A stretch of 64,000 bases of DNA from Tunturiibacter empetritectus (GCF_013410875.1 NZ_JACCCU010000002.1:1178001-1242000); one strand, 5' to 3'; positions 45,087-54,562 are shown, numbered from the stretch's first letter. Notes: generated by a model from the letters alone, not told the origin. Numbers and translations: made by a program.

Positions 45087-45713
45087 TTAGCTGGCGCGCA
45101 AGTGTGCGAGTTCTTTCCGCAACTTAGCATTTTCCAGTTCCACGCTGCGCAACCGCTCTTCAGTCGCATGCACCGCGTCGTGGACCTCTTCTGCCGTATA
45201 ACGCGGCGTGATGTGTTGCGGACAGTTCCAGTCGTAGGCTTCGACATGGATGACGAATACCCGTTCAATGACTGCCTTGTATCCAAGCATACGAACGCGC
45301 TCTATCCAGCCGACAGCCTTCTCGCCTTCAAAGATTTCTACGCGCCCCAGTATCTTGAGACGGGCCTGCCGCGGATAATCGACCATGATGAGGGCGACAC
45401 GATTATCAGTAAGCAGATTTCCTGTGCTGATGTACTGTGTGTTCCCGCGGAAATCTGCCAGTGCGAGAGTGCGATCGTCGATCACTTTGATGAACCCTTT
45501 GGGCCCACCGCGATGCTGGACGTAGGGCCATCCGGTGGCTCCTGTTGTCGCCCAGTAAAAGCTATCTCGTTCGGCTAGGAACTCCGACTCAAAGGCAGTG
45601 AGGCGATCGTGCGACGGACCGGATTTCTCCATCCGCTCGTACTGCTGCCGGCTCCCAAAGCGCTCTTGCAGCCTTTTAACCTCGGGTGTGAAGAGCAGCG
45701 AAGCAAAGCTCAT
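45087..45713 (-). CDS. Pyridoxamine-5'-phosphate-oxidase-like flavin protein
   Basis: The 208-residue protein has the split-barrel PNPOx-like layout: FASLLFTPEVKRLQERFGSR, SFYWATTGATGWPYVQHRGG, FIKVIDDRTLALADFRGNTQ, NLLTDNRVALIMVDYPRQAR and LKILGRVEIFEG. The C-terminal helix (TEERLRSVELENAKLRKELA) is coiled-coil-like. Likely an FMN- or F420-type reductase of unknown substrate. It lies between the DUF1348 remnant and a hydrolase on the same strand. Confidence 0.85.
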   Translation of the reverse strand: MSFASLLFTPEVKRLQERFGSRQQYERMEKSGPSHDRLTAFESEFLAERDSFYWATTGATGWPYVQHRGGPKGFIKVIDDRTLALADFRGNTQYISTGNLLTDNRVALIMVDYPRQARLKILGRVEIFEGEKAVGWIERVRMLGYKAVIERVFVIHVEAYDWNCPQHITPRYTAEEVHDAVHATEERLRSVELENAKLRKELAHLRAS

Positions 45714-45781
45714 AGGGCCTCTTTCTGCTGAATCGTGTGGGCGGACCGGCCTTTTAATGTTCGGTCAGCCGGCACGGACAG

Positions 45782-46669
45782 TCAACCGCGGCGTGCGAAA
45801 AACTTCTCGATACAGGAAGCGATCTCTTCACCGTGAGTTTCCAGGGCGAAGTGACCCGTGTCGAGCAGGTGAGTCTCCACATTCGGAAGATCACGCTTGT
45901 AAGGAGCTGCACCCTCTGCCGGGAAGATGTGGTCATTCTTGCCCCAGACGATCAGAGTTGGCGGCTGATACTTGCGGAAAAATGCCTGAAAGTCGGGATA
46001 TAGTGGTACGTTCGTCCGGTAGTCATACAACATATCCAGCTGGATGTCCCCGTTGCCCGGACGATCAAGTCCGAGTTGATCCAGCGTCCATGTCGTGGGA
46101 TCGAGAAGTGAGAGATCATTCACTCCGTTCTGATACTGCCACTTTGTTGCGTCGGGCGACACCAGGAAATTCAGAGCCGCACGGTTCTCCGGTGTGGCAT
46201 CATGCCAATACTTCTTGATCGGGTCCCAGAACTCCAGCAACCCTTCGTCATACGCGTTCCCGTTTTGCACGATAAGCCCCGCAATCTTTTCCGGGTGCAG
46301 AAGTGCCAGCCGATATCCGATAGGCGCGCCGTAGTCCATGACGTAAAGAGAATACTTTGGCAGTTCCAGCGTAATCGTGAGCTCCTCGACGATTTTGGCC
46401 ATCTTCTCGAAAGTATAGGAATAGCTCGAGCGATCAGGCATGCTGCTGAACCCATATCCTGGATAATCGGGTGCGATCACTCGAAACGAACCAGCCAGAC
46501 GAGGAATGAGATTTCGGAACATATTCGATGAGGTCGGAAACCCATGCAGCAGAATCAGCACGGGTGCATCCGGAGCGCCGGCCTCGCGGTAGAAGATATC
46601 CAGGTCCCCTATGCGAATCGTGTTGTAGTGTACGGAGGTTGATACCGACGAAACTAAAGTCGTGGACAT
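45782..46669 (-). CDS. Alpha/beta hydrolase, epoxide-hydrolase/haloalkane-dehalogenase-like
   Basis: ATG 46669 has AAGGAG upstream. Motifs are PVLILLHGFPTSSNMFRNLI (HGxP), nucleophile Asp in SLYVMDYGAPIGYRLAL, PPTLIVWGKNDHIFPAEGA and His in LLDTGHFALETHGEEI. An Asp nucleophile places it with epoxide hydrolases or haloalkane dehalogenases, not serine esterases. Dehalogenases would have Trp after the Asp (VxDW); here it is Tyr, favouring epoxide or ester hydrolysis. Cytoplasmic. Confidence 0.87.
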   Translation of the reverse strand: MSTTLVSSVSTSVHYNTIRIGDLDIFYREAGAPDAPVLILLHGFPTSSNMFRNLIPRLAGSFRVIAPDYPGYGFSSMPDRSSYSYTFEKMAKIVEELTITLELPKYSLYVMDYGAPIGYRLALLHPEKIAGLIVQNGNAYDEGLLEFWDPIKKYWHDATPENRAALNFLVSPDATKWQYQNGVNDLSLLDPTTWTLDQLGLDRPGNGDIQLDMLYDYRTNVPLYPDFQAFFRKYQPPTLIVWGKNDHIFPAEGAAPYKRDLPNVETHLLDTGHFALETHGEEIASCIEKFFARRG

Positions 46670-47012
46670 AAGCGGCTCCTTAGGAAAAATGTGCGGACGA
46701 AAGATCGTCTCGCTCATAACAATAGTGAGTACCTCAGAGCTTGCCTATCACGTGTTTGTATTAGGGAATATTCGGATCGTTTGGAACCGGAGCGCACTGA
46801 GCGGCGGCGCATCATTATTCCGGGGTTCCTGCGATTCAGGAAAAGTGCTGGCGCGACGACCCTAACGTAAACACGTGATAGCAATCCGATCTGTCACCGG
46901 CTAGTGTTCCTTGCAGCGAGGGCATATGAGATTCGGGTTCGGAGCGCTACGAGCCGACAATTTCTGAATGCTCATGCCAGGCCTAGCGATTCTTAGCTCT
47001 CGGAGCTGTCAA

Positions 47013-47276
47013 ATGAAAGTCATGATCGGTCTCGTGATCAGTTTCATAGTCGGTGCAGGTTGCCGGTTCTTCGACATTCCGGTTCCAAGTCCACCTGTAA
47101 TTCCCGGAGCGCTCCTTGTTCTTGCTATGACCGTGGGGTACTCTTCAACCAATGCCGTCCTCAACCGGCGGAACAAAGTGGCCACGACCACCCATCTCTG
47201 TGGGGGACCTACAGGCGCTTCTGTGGAGTCCGCGGCGGCAAAAGTTCCGACTCTCAAATTGACATCACATGAATAG
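47013..47276 (+). CDS. XapX-domain membrane protein
   Basis: ATG 47013 with GGAG upstream gives MKVMIGLVISFIVGAGCRFF, DIPVPSPPVIPGALLVLAMT and a hydrophilic end with HLCGGPTGASVES. This is the XapX (DUF1427) pattern: two TM helices around PxPPxxxGA. It lies about 65 bp before the DUF417 gene on the same strand. Function unknown. Confidence 0.85.
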   Translation: MKVMIGLVISFIVGAGCRFFDIPVPSPPVIPGALLVLAMTVGYSSTNAVLNRRNKVATTTHLCGGPTGASVESAAAKVPTLKLTSHE

Positions 47277-47340
47277 TTTCTGCGGTTCTGCCTGATTAGG
47301 GAACGATTGCACTTTGGCACGTCGGACAGGAGCCTTCTCG

Positions 47341-47964
47341 ATGGACAAGAAATCGCCTCAAGATGAAACATCGTTGCTCGGTCGCTGGTTATTGTCAGGC
47401 TTGTATGCTGCCTCGAAACTTGATCGTGTGGCGATGAGCATGCTGCGGGGCGCTTTAGTGATCGTCCTACTCTGGATTGGGGGACTCAAATTCGTAGATT
47501 ACGAAGCGGATAGCATTGTTCCTCTCGTTGCGAACAGTCCAGTGATGAGCTTTCTCTATCATCGGCCGTCAGAGTATCGAACCCACGTGAATAAAGAAGG
47601 GGAACTGAACCAGCAGCATAGAGCCTGGCATCAGGAAAATGGCACATACGCGTTTTCACACGCGTTGGGCGCCGTCATCATAGTCATCGGTATTCTTATT
47701 GCTCTGTATCCCGTCAAACCGGAGCTATCTGCGCTTGGGAGCGGTCTACTCATCCTGATGTCGTGTACGACCCTGTCATTTCTGATTAGTACACCGGAGG
47801 CTTGGGTGCCCGCGCTCGGAGATGCCAATCACGGATTCCCGTATCTCTCGGGTGTAGGCCGGCTGATCGTCAAAGACTTCATCATGCTCGCCGCGGCAGT
47901 GGCGACACTTGCAGACTCTGCGAAGGCGGCATTGAGCTGCAGACTGCGCACATCGGCTTCGTGA
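47341..47964 (+). CDS. DUF417 (YkgB-like) inner-membrane protein
   Basis: ATG 47341 (MDKKSPQDETSLLGRWLLSG). Four TM segments are visible (GALVIVLLWIGGLKFVDYEA, FSHALGAVIIVIGILIALYP, LGSGLLILMSCTTLSFLIST, IVKDFIMLAAAVATLADSAK). GGLKF..YEA.SIVPLVANSP, STPEAWVP and VKDFIMLA are DUF417 landmarks. E. coli members (YkgB, RclC) relate to chlorine/oxidative stress. It is probably co-transcribed with the XapX gene. Confidence 0.87.
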   Translation: MDKKSPQDETSLLGRWLLSGLYAASKLDRVAMSMLRGALVIVLLWIGGLKFVDYEADSIVPLVANSPVMSFLYHRPSEYRTHVNKEGELNQQHRAWHQENGTYAFSHALGAVIIVIGILIALYPVKPELSALGSGLLILMSCTTLSFLISTPEAWVPALGDANHGFPYLSGVGRLIVKDFIMLAAAVATLADSAKAALSCRLRTSAS

Positions 47965-48064
47965 TCGGATCGAGGTTCAAACGAAATCGACGAATTCGCA
48001 GGAGCTATGACCCGACGCCTCTGCTGGCATGCTCCTCCACCAAATCTCTTTGAAAGGAGGCACC

Positions 48065-48524
48065 ATGCGCGCATCTCTCAGGTACGTAGCCGCCATGGCC
48101 GCCTGCAGCTTGCCTGTCGCCGGAGCCTCTTCCCAGAGCGCCAAGGACATTCGCGGTCCCATCACCGTTGGTCGCCATCGAAAACGAGCCACTTCCAAAG
48201 CTGATTGTCGATCCACCGCTTCCCGAGCCGCTGGCTCAGGGCCGCATCTTCATACAGTACCGGACGGAAAACCTGCGCGTCGTGCCAGTGTTTGGCAAAG
48301 GAGCCCTCGACGTGTCGCCGCGCATCGGTCATATCCACATCACCATCGATGACGCTCCCTGGCACTTTGTCGACGCTAGCGGCGAAACGATAATTCTGGT
48401 CGGCCTGGAACCTGGCCCTCATAAGGTGCTGATTGAACTGGCAGACCCCACCCACAAAGTAATCACCAGCGAAACGGTGAAGTTCACGGTGCCCGATCCC
48501 AAAAGCCTAAAGTCGCGCCACTAA
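48065..48524 (+). pseudogene. DUF6130-like secreted protein, signal peptide and mature part out of frame
   Basis: From ATG 48065 (AAAGGAGG upstream) the frame encodes a signal peptide RASLRYVAAMAACSLPVAGA then SSQSAKDIRGP. The mature part from about 48168 is one frame off: LVAIENEPLPKLIVDPPLPE, GRIFIQYRTENLRVVPVFGK, HIHITIDDAPWHFVDASGET and GPHKVLIELADPTHKVI. Together they match DUF6130 secreted proteins. A single indel near 48160-48168 separates them. A TTG at 48168 could allow a cytoplasmic version, but the RBS belongs to the signal peptide. Confidence 0.7.
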
Positions 48525-48597
48525 CTGTGATGACAGGGCCGTCGATTAGATGCGGACCTATTCTTGTTCGCGAAAGTCATCGTACGCACAATCACAG

Positions 48598-49281
48598 CTA
48601 TCTGTTGAGAAGCTCTTTGGACGATGAGAGGCATTCAGCTGTAGAGGCCGCCCGCCAGTATGGGATGTGGAGCTTTACCGCCATCCTGACAAGCTCTGCG
48701 AACGAGTCCGCGGCCATCTTCCGCATGATCTGACTTCGATGGATTTGTAAAGTTACTTCACTGATTTCGAGAATGGCCGCGGCTTGCTTATTAAGAAGTC
48801 CTCCGACAACAAGTGAAAATACCTCTCGTTGCCGAGGAGTCAAGGAGCAAAGTCGTTCTCGGAGCTTTGCTTTATCAGCCTGCTTCTGCCTCACCCTTCG
48901 ATCCTGTGCGAGGGCTGCCTCAATAGCCATCAGCAATGCTTCATAATCTACAGGCTTAGTTAGGCACTCCACCGCGCCGGCCTTCATCGCACTGACTATC
49001 GATAAGACGCTACCATGTTCGCTGATGAAGATGATCGGCGGGCCCAATTCCCCGGCTAGCCGACGCTGCAGTTCCAGGCCATGCATGTCTTTCAGTCCCA
49101 TTTCCAATATCAGACATGCACTTACATCAGATCTGACGTAAGCGAGGTATTCTGATGCTGATCCGAAACACAATACCTCCAACTCCATCGAGGTGAGGAA
49201 GGCGAAGAGGCCTTCTCGCACGTGAGGCTGATCTTCCACCAAGTAAATCATCTCGCCAATACGTCTCATCAGATACTCCAA
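48598..49281 (-). CDS. FixJ-family response regulator with Glu in place of phospho-Asp
   Basis: The receiver starts EMIYLVEDQPHVREGLFAFL, with the LuxR HTH SLTPRQREVFSLVVGGLLNK followed by AAAILEISEVTLQIHRSQIM. At beta-3, where FixJ/TodT proteins have CLVLDVRLPG, this protein has CLILEMGLKDMHGLELQR. The phospho-acceptor is thus Glu, a common phosphomimetic. The remaining switch residues (FISEHG, TKPV) are kept. It may be constitutively active. Possible starts at 49281, 49269 and 49251. Confidence 0.87.
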   Translation of the reverse strand: MEYLMRRIGEMIYLVEDQPHVREGLFAFLTSMELEVLCFGSASEYLAYVRSDVSACLILEMGLKDMHGLELQRRLAGELGPPIIFISEHGSVLSIVSAMKAGAVECLTKPVDYEALLMAIEAALAQDRRVRQKQADKAKLRERLCSLTPRQREVFSLVVGGLLNKQAAAILEISEVTLQIHRSQIMRKMAADSFAELVRMAVKLHIPYWRAASTAECLSSSKELLNR

Positions 49282-49401
49282 AAAGACACAAGAATGCTAC
49301 GAGCGTGGCGCGGGTATGGCGCTCACCATGGGTTCTTCTCGTTCAAGTTGTTGCCTAGTTTCTCTGAGTGATACCTAGACTGAACGGTGTGTTTTCCACC
49401 G

Positions 49402-49815
49402 TTAATCAATTGATAACCCTTCGCGAAACGCGCTCGGAGTTACGCCGACTATTCGCCGAAATACCTTCGTAAAGTGTTCCTGGGTCCTGAACCCAGTGAG
49501 CCTGCTCACCTGCGCCACGCTCAGCATCTCATCTTGCAAGTGGATCTTCGCGCGCTCGATTCTCGTCCGCAGAACATACTGATGCGGACTCAGTCCGGTC
49601 GCTTTTGTAAACAACGACGCAAAATGGTGCGGCGTCACCTCGGCGATCTTGGCCATCGCTGCCAGGCTGATGTTTCCACTGTCGTTCGCGTGGATGTATT
49701 CGAGCAACCTTGTAAAGCCTTTCTTGGTGATTTGGAGCCCCTTTCGTCCGTTTCTCAACTGATTGAGGGACACAGTACCGCGGAAGGGTTGGTCAAATGT
49801 TCCGGTGTTGGTCAA
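49402..49815 (-). CDS. AraC-type HTH protein without N-terminal domain
   Basis: The 137-residue protein from TTG 49815 (GGAAGAA upstream) is little more than an AraC DNA-binding domain: LLEYIHANDSGNISLAAMAK, VTPHHFASLFTKATGLSPHQ and FRTQEHFTKVFRRIVGVTPS. It lacks the usual ligand-binding half. It diverges from a full-length AraC protein at 49911 with similar HTH (SHFAKVFRRMVGVTPTKYRG). Either a natural short regulator or a truncated gene. Confidence 0.75.
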   Translation of the reverse strand: MTNTGTFDQPFRGTVSLNQLRNGRKGLQITKKGFTRLLEYIHANDSGNISLAAMAKIAEVTPHHFASLFTKATGLSPHQYVLRTRIERAKIHLQDEMLSVAQVSRLTGFRTQEHFTKVFRRIVGVTPSAFREGLSID

Positions 49816-49910
49816 TTCTTCCGATTTAATTGGTCAAAAAAACCGGCCTGCGATGAAAGAGTGTATGCTCTTCTACTAATGTTTCCCTGGCGAGGTAAAA
49901 AGGTAAAACC

Positions 49911-50813
49911 ATGGCCAACTCTGGGGTCCTTCCTGTCGACGCCGTAGAAGTGATGCGTACCGGGTGCGCCATGTGCCCCTTTCCTACCCGCTCTTCGATT
50001 ACAAGTAAGGGCGCCGGTTGGAATGGAATTGCCCTGGAATCGTTCAGCGACATCCCGGGCGTCGCCATCCCGGATCATGAACATCCGACACATTTCATTA
50101 ACCTTCTTACTCGGGGAGAGATCAAGGCTCAGTGGACTACGGAGGGACGGAGTCACAGTGCAGCGAACAGTCCCGGCACAATCTATTTGTTACCCGCAGG
50201 CAGTCGTGATCGGCTCACTTGGTCGGGTCCGACGACTAGGATCGTCGTGGTCATGGCACCGGGTTTCCTGTCGCGCTCACTTGAGAACACTGCGCATCTT
50301 GATGAGTTGGAACTCACGACACACTGGAATCTTCGCGATCGTCACATTCAATCATTGATGCTCGCGATGCATGCCGACCTCGAGGACGGGTCTCCGGCTG
50401 GTCCTCTCTATGGCGAGTCTCTTGGTTTGACACTCGGCCTTTACCTCATTCGGCGTTACTCGGCTCGAAAGGGCGATAGCCCTCAATTTCACGGCGGAAT
50501 GCCTAAAGCCCGTCTGAACCGAGTTCTTGATTTTATCAACCAGAACTTTACTCAGGAACTGCGTCTATGGGAGCTTGCGCAATTAGCAGGAATGAGCCCT
50601 CATTACTTCTGCGAGTTATTCAAGATGAGTACAGGACTGACTGCCTATCAATACCTTCTGCAGTGCAGGATCGATCGTGCGAAGCAATACCTTCGCAATC
50701 CGGCGTTTAGCGTCGGCGAAACGGGCGTTGCGGTAGGCTTTGCTGATCAAAGTCATTTCGCGAAGGTTTTTCGGCGGATGGTCGGAGTTACTCCGACGAA
50801 GTACCGTGGGTAG
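49911..50813 (+). CDS. AraC-family transcriptional regulator
   Basis: The 300-residue protein has a cupin-type sensing half (GVAIPDHEHPTHFINLLTRG, YLLPAGSRDRLTWSGPTTRI) and a two-HTH C-terminus (LRLWELAQLAGMSPHYFCEL, FSVGETGVAVGFADQSHFAK, VFRRMVGVTPTKYRG). It diverges from the short AraC gene at 49815 with 95 bp between them, so the two may regulate each other. No clear structural target nearby. Confidence 0.88.
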   Translation: MANSGVLPVDAVEVMRTGCAMCPFPTRSSITSKGAGWNGIALESFSDIPGVAIPDHEHPTHFINLLTRGEIKAQWTTEGRSHSAANSPGTIYLLPAGSRDRLTWSGPTTRIVVVMAPGFLSRSLENTAHLDELELTTHWNLRDRHIQSLMLAMHADLEDGSPAGPLYGESLGLTLGLYLIRRYSARKGDSPQFHGGMPKARLNRVLDFINQNFTQELRLWELAQLAGMSPHYFCELFKMSTGLTAYQYLLQCRIDRAKQYLRNPAFSVGETGVAVGFADQSHFAKVFRRMVGVTPTKYRG

Positions 50814-50870
50814 CCATTAGCGGGGCGTCCGCAGCAATCATTGACCGTAATGATGTTTACGGCCCCTGAA

Positions 50871-51086
50871 TCAAAGCTGATCCTCGACTGACTTTCGAAT
50901 TGCCGCAAGAATCGGCATTCGGAGATTGCCGAAAAACATCACAATATCACTCAACTCTTGGATTGTCGGCAACTCTGAAGTTGCTCCGGCGGATGAGATG
51001 GGTCCGAGCATTGGTTTCGTAAGAGTCTCGTTCCCTGCCCGCAACGCCGGCCCCATTGCACCAGCAACAACGAAGTGCGATCTCAT
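50871..51086 (-). CDS. Doubtful 71-residue protein in the region before ardC
   Basis: Between 50814 and 51338 the only plausible frame runs from ATG 51086 to 50871 and ends LSDIVMFFGNLRMPILAAIR, KSVEDQL. The end looks protein-like, but there is no ribosome-binding site (GCGGAGCGC only) and no family match. The rest of this 525-bp stretch is GC-rich, pyrimidine-biased DNA (51100-51260) without an evident gene, presumably the leader of the ardC module. Confidence 0.25.
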   Translation of the reverse strand: MRSHFVVAGAMGPALRAGNETLTKPMLGPISSAGATSELPTIQELSDIVMFFGNLRMPILAAIRKSVEDQL

Positions 51087-51338
51087 GCGCTCCGCGCAGC
51101 AAGGTAACCAAGCCTCCTGAGGGACTCCGTCCCTGGCGCGCGCAAGAGGCACCCTAATCTTCCGCGCTGCGCTTGTGCAGACCTCCGCTGCGCTCCGCCC
51201 CCTCCATGCCGCTCCCGCTCCGTTCCGAGGGTAGGGAACCCTCCTCTTGCACTTGCCGCCCCTGCTGGCGTGGGCCAGGGCCAAGGCGTGTTTGTTAGCA
51301 AACACAGCACGGCCATTCAAAGACGGAGGAATCACCCC

Positions 51339-52274
51339 ATGAGCGGCAACGCCACCACGAACGAAGCCAGCAACGTTACTTCCCTTCCCTCGACCTCTAC
51401 AGCGCAGACGGCGAAAGAAATAATCGCCGCCAACGTGAAGCTCCTTATCGAGCAGCTTGAAGCGGGCCACAGCGAAGGACTCACTGCGTACCTCACCGCA
51501 ATGGGCCGTTTCCATAACTACAGCTTCGGGAACATTCTCGAAATCGCACGACAGAAACCGGACGCAACCCGCGTTGCCGGGATGTATGCGTGGAACCAGC
51601 TAGGCCGCAAAGTCATCAAGGGGCAGAAAGGCATCCGCATTCTGGCTCCGATGATTGGAGTACGCCGTAAGAAGGACAAGGAAGCCGAAAAGGACATCAC
51701 CAAGCAGAATCAGCCCGTACTCGTAGGCTTTCGTTCGGCCTACGTTTTCGATGTGAGCCAGACAGACGGCGCACCGCTCCCCGATCTCTCAGAGCGGGTG
51801 AAAGGTGAAGTGGGCGAGTACCGCGAACGCCTCATCGACTTTCTCATCGCGCAGGGTATCGAGCTTGAGTTCAAAGAGAGCATCGCCCCGGCACTTGGCA
51901 TGAGCTACGGAGGCCGGATCGCCGTCCTTCCCGGACAGGTAGCAGCCGAAGAGTTCAGCACCCTTGTCCATGAACTCGCACACGAAATGCTCCACAAAGC
52001 AGAGCGCAGAACAGCTACCACCAAAACCGTTCGCGAGACGGAAGCCGAGGCTATCGCCTTCGTTGTTTCGCAGACCATCGGCCTTGACGCTGGCCGTGCC
52101 TCAGCCGAATACATCCACCTGTACCACGGCAATGCTGCACTTCTGGCCGAGAGCTTGGAAGTCATCCAGCGCACGTCAGCTTTGATTCTTTCCGCAATCG
52201 AGACACCCGCCGCCACAGCGGAGCAGACCGAGGCGGAAGCCGGCCCCGAACCCGCACTGGCGCAAGCCAGCTAA
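51339..52274 (+). CDS. ArdC-like antirestriction protein with metallopeptidase domain
   Basis: ATG 51339 has GGAGGA nine bases upstream. The N-terminal ssDNA-binding domain is ArdC-like (EGLTAYLTAMGRFHNYSFGN, IAGMYAWNQLGRKVIKGQKG, IRILAPMIGV), and the C-terminal half carries a zinc-peptidase HExxH-type site (FSTLVHELAHEMLHKAE) with a downstream Glu-rich helix (ETEAEAIAFVVSQTIGL). Such proteins protect incoming plasmid DNA from restriction. It opens the plasmid-type module that continues with a ParB-like gene. Confidence 0.9.
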   Translation: MSGNATTNEASNVTSLPSTSTAQTAKEIIAANVKLLIEQLEAGHSEGLTAYLTAMGRFHNYSFGNILEIARQKPDATRVAGMYAWNQLGRKVIKGQKGIRILAPMIGVRRKKDKEAEKDITKQNQPVLVGFRSAYVFDVSQTDGAPLPDLSERVKGEVGEYRERLIDFLIAQGIELEFKESIAPALGMSYGGRIAVLPGQVAAEEFSTLVHELAHEMLHKAERRTATTKTVRETEAEAIAFVVSQTIGLDAGRASAEYIHLYHGNAALLAESLEVIQRTSALILSAIETPAATAEQTEAEAGPEPALAQAS

Positions 52275-52359
52275 CGAATTTTCTCCCACGGGGGGCGGAC
52301 GGCTCAGGCCGTCCCGCTCCCACCACCCCACACGTCTTAACCCGCCCAAGGAGGCAGTC

Positions 52360-54051
52360 ATGCAGAACAGCAGCGCATTCCAGTACCTCGCCCTCGACAC
52401 CATCCATGAGTCCACCACGAACCCACGTCGCACTTTTGACGAAGGCAAGCTGCTGGAGCTTGCCGAGAGCATCAAGCATCACGGCCTCATTCAGCCCGTC
52501 ACTGTACGCCCTAACTCGGAAGGCTTCGAGTTGATCGCAGGAGCGCGGCGTTACCGTGCGGCACAACTGGCCGAGTTGTTTTCCATCCCCGCCCGCATCG
52601 TCGAAGTCGACGATACTCAGGCTCTCGAATGGCAATTAGTCGAAAACGCCCAACGCGCCGATATCCATCCTTACGAGGAAGCACAGGGGTTCCAACGCTT
52701 GCTTGACCTGCCTGGCTACGACGTTGCAACGTTGGTCGAGAAGTCAGGCAAGAGCGCAAGCCACATCTACGCTCGTTTGTCTCTTCTGCAACTCATCGCT
52801 GAAGTGGCCGAGGCATTCACTCAAGAGCGCATCACCGCCAGCCACGCCAACCTCATCGCCCGTCTACCGCAGGAGTCACAGGCCGAGGCATTCGAGCAGT
52901 GCTGGCGCAAGGACTGACAGGACTCGGAGGCGCACTTGCTACCTGCCAAGCATGTATCCGCTTGGATTCAGAACAACCTCTATCTCGCGCTCGCGGATGC
53001 TCCATTCGACCGCGAAGATCCCACCCTCAATCCCGCAGCCGGAGCTTGCGTCACTTGCCCCCGCCGCAGCGGATACAACACTTCCCTCTTTTCGGACGTA
53101 ACTGACGGCGACCAATGCCTCTCAGGACCCTGCTATCAAATCAAGCTCACCGCCCATATCGACCGCGAGATTGCAACCCGCCCCGAGCTTATCCAGATAG
53201 AGAACGGCTGGAGGAACGCACGAGAGCAGAGGCCAGGTGCCGTTCAGCGCGGGCACTTACGCGAGATCGAGACGGTAGTCGAGAACCCGGACGCCGAGCC
53301 AGCCCCGCCGTGCGCAGCCGCTAAGCCCGCAATCATCGTCTACGGCAAGCGCGTAGGAACCACTCTCACCGTATGCACAGACGACGATTGCCCCGTACAC
53401 GACCCACGAGCAGAGGAAGAACAAGCCGCCAATCCCGCCCCGACAATGGCGCCCGCGTCCGAAGCCGAGACACAGGAAGAGGCCGAGGAACGCCAGCGCA
53501 ACTACGAACAACAACGAAAGGAGTACGCGCAGGAGCAGGAGCGGAGAGCCGACGAGCGTAAACAGCAGTTCGAGCAGGAACAGAAGGAGCATGAAGCCGA
53601 ACGCGCCCGGAGAGAGAAGTTGCATAAGGCGCGTGTATCCAAGTTCGACCGCATTATCGAAAAGGCCCCGGCCATGTTCAGCGCAGCACAGTTGAGGGTA
53701 TTTCTCCGCGCCCTCGTCACTATCGACCCTTATGCCTTCGATGACGTAGCGGAACAACTTGCCGCGAACGACGAAAACAACCAGCATACCTCCGAAGAGA
53801 TTCTGCTATCCACCATCGACGGACTACAAGATGACAAGCTCACCGGGTTTGCTCTCCGTCTCGTCCTCACCGCACACACAGCCACGCCGCGCGAAAGCGA
53901 AATCGACTTTCTGACCGAGGCCGAAGCCGCGTTTGCTCCCCCACAACCCAAGAAGACAGCCAGCAAGAAAGTGAAGACAGCCACACCGATCAAGGCCGCG
54001 CAGAAGACCGCAACGAAGAAGACGACGGCTAAGAAGGACGTTGCAGCCTAA
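52360..54051 (+). pseudogene. ParB-like partition/nuclease protein interrupted by in-frame TGA
   Basis: Residues 1-185 contain a ParB N-terminal domain (TNPRRTFDEGKLLELAESIK, HGLIQPVTVRPN, ELIAGARRYRAAQLAEL, WQLVENAQRADIHPYEEAQG) and an HTH. The codon at 52915-52917 is TGA. The same frame goes on without further stops: QDSEAHLLPAKHVSAWIQNN, LYLALADAPFDREDPTLNPA, then a C-x2-C region, a long Gln/Glu/Arg coiled coil (about 160-230 aa later) and a Lys/Ala/Thr-rich basic tail. The related family has Trp (KDWQD) at this point, so TGG has become TGA. An ATG at 52936 could restart translation. Confidence 0.82.
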
Positions 54052-54107
54052 CGCCGCAGCGGGAGTCAGCCAAATGGCTCCCGCTCTTTTTCCGAAAGGA
54101 GGAGATC

Positions 54108-54389
54108 ATGTTTCAGTTCAGCTACAAACTCAAGGTCGCCGAGAGGGTGAAGGCGAAGTGCCAGCGGCATCCGCGTTACAACCCGGAGCGAGACGGACGC
54201 GGCGGAATCAAGGGCGGATGCTCCACTTGCTTCTCCCTCTTTGACCTGCATCAGGCGAGGCTATCGCTTGATGCCGCGCATCGGGAGTTTTTGCGAAGAG
54301 CGACGCCGTGGTCTCACGTACGTCGGCCACGCAACAGGACAAACTCACAGAGGCAGAAAGATCCTCCATTTGGAAGCCAACCTCTCTAA
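54108..54389 (+). CDS. Small Cys-containing protein of the plasmid module
   Basis: ATG 54108 follows GAAAGGAGGAG. The protein begins MFQFSYKLKVAERVKAKCQR and contains HPRYNPERDGRGGIKGGCST then CFSLFDLHQARLSLDAAHRE. The Cys/His spacing suggests a zinc site. Similar short proteins sit between ParB-like and primase-like genes in Acidobacteria plasmids, in my recollection. The last 25 residues are less convincing. Function unknown. Confidence 0.6.
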   Translation: MFQFSYKLKVAERVKAKCQRHPRYNPERDGRGGIKGGCSTCFSLFDLHQARLSLDAAHREFLRRATPWSHVRRPRNRTNSQRQKDPPFGSQPL

Positions 54390-54562
54390 TCCGAGGGGTT
54401 GCGTTTGCAACCGCACTCTTCAAAAAAAATGCCCGAGATGCTGTCAAAAAGTGTCCTTCTCATCTCGCTTAGAGGGTAGATGGTATGAACTTCGCCCACG
54501 CAACGCGGGCGGCGGGGCCTTTCCCTCCCCGCTCCCCTCCCACGGCGAAACAAATTTCAAGG

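Noticed and set aside
51087..51515. Minus-strand frame antisense to the start of ardC
   Set aside because: It is Arg/Ala/Gly-rich from GC-skewed leader DNA and antisense to a convincing gene; only the short part at 50871-51086 is listed, with low confidence.
53257..53787. 176-residue Leu-rich minus-strand frame
   Set aside because: Complement of the Glu/Gln/Arg-rich coiled coil of the ParB-like protein, giving a Leu/Phe-rich artefact.
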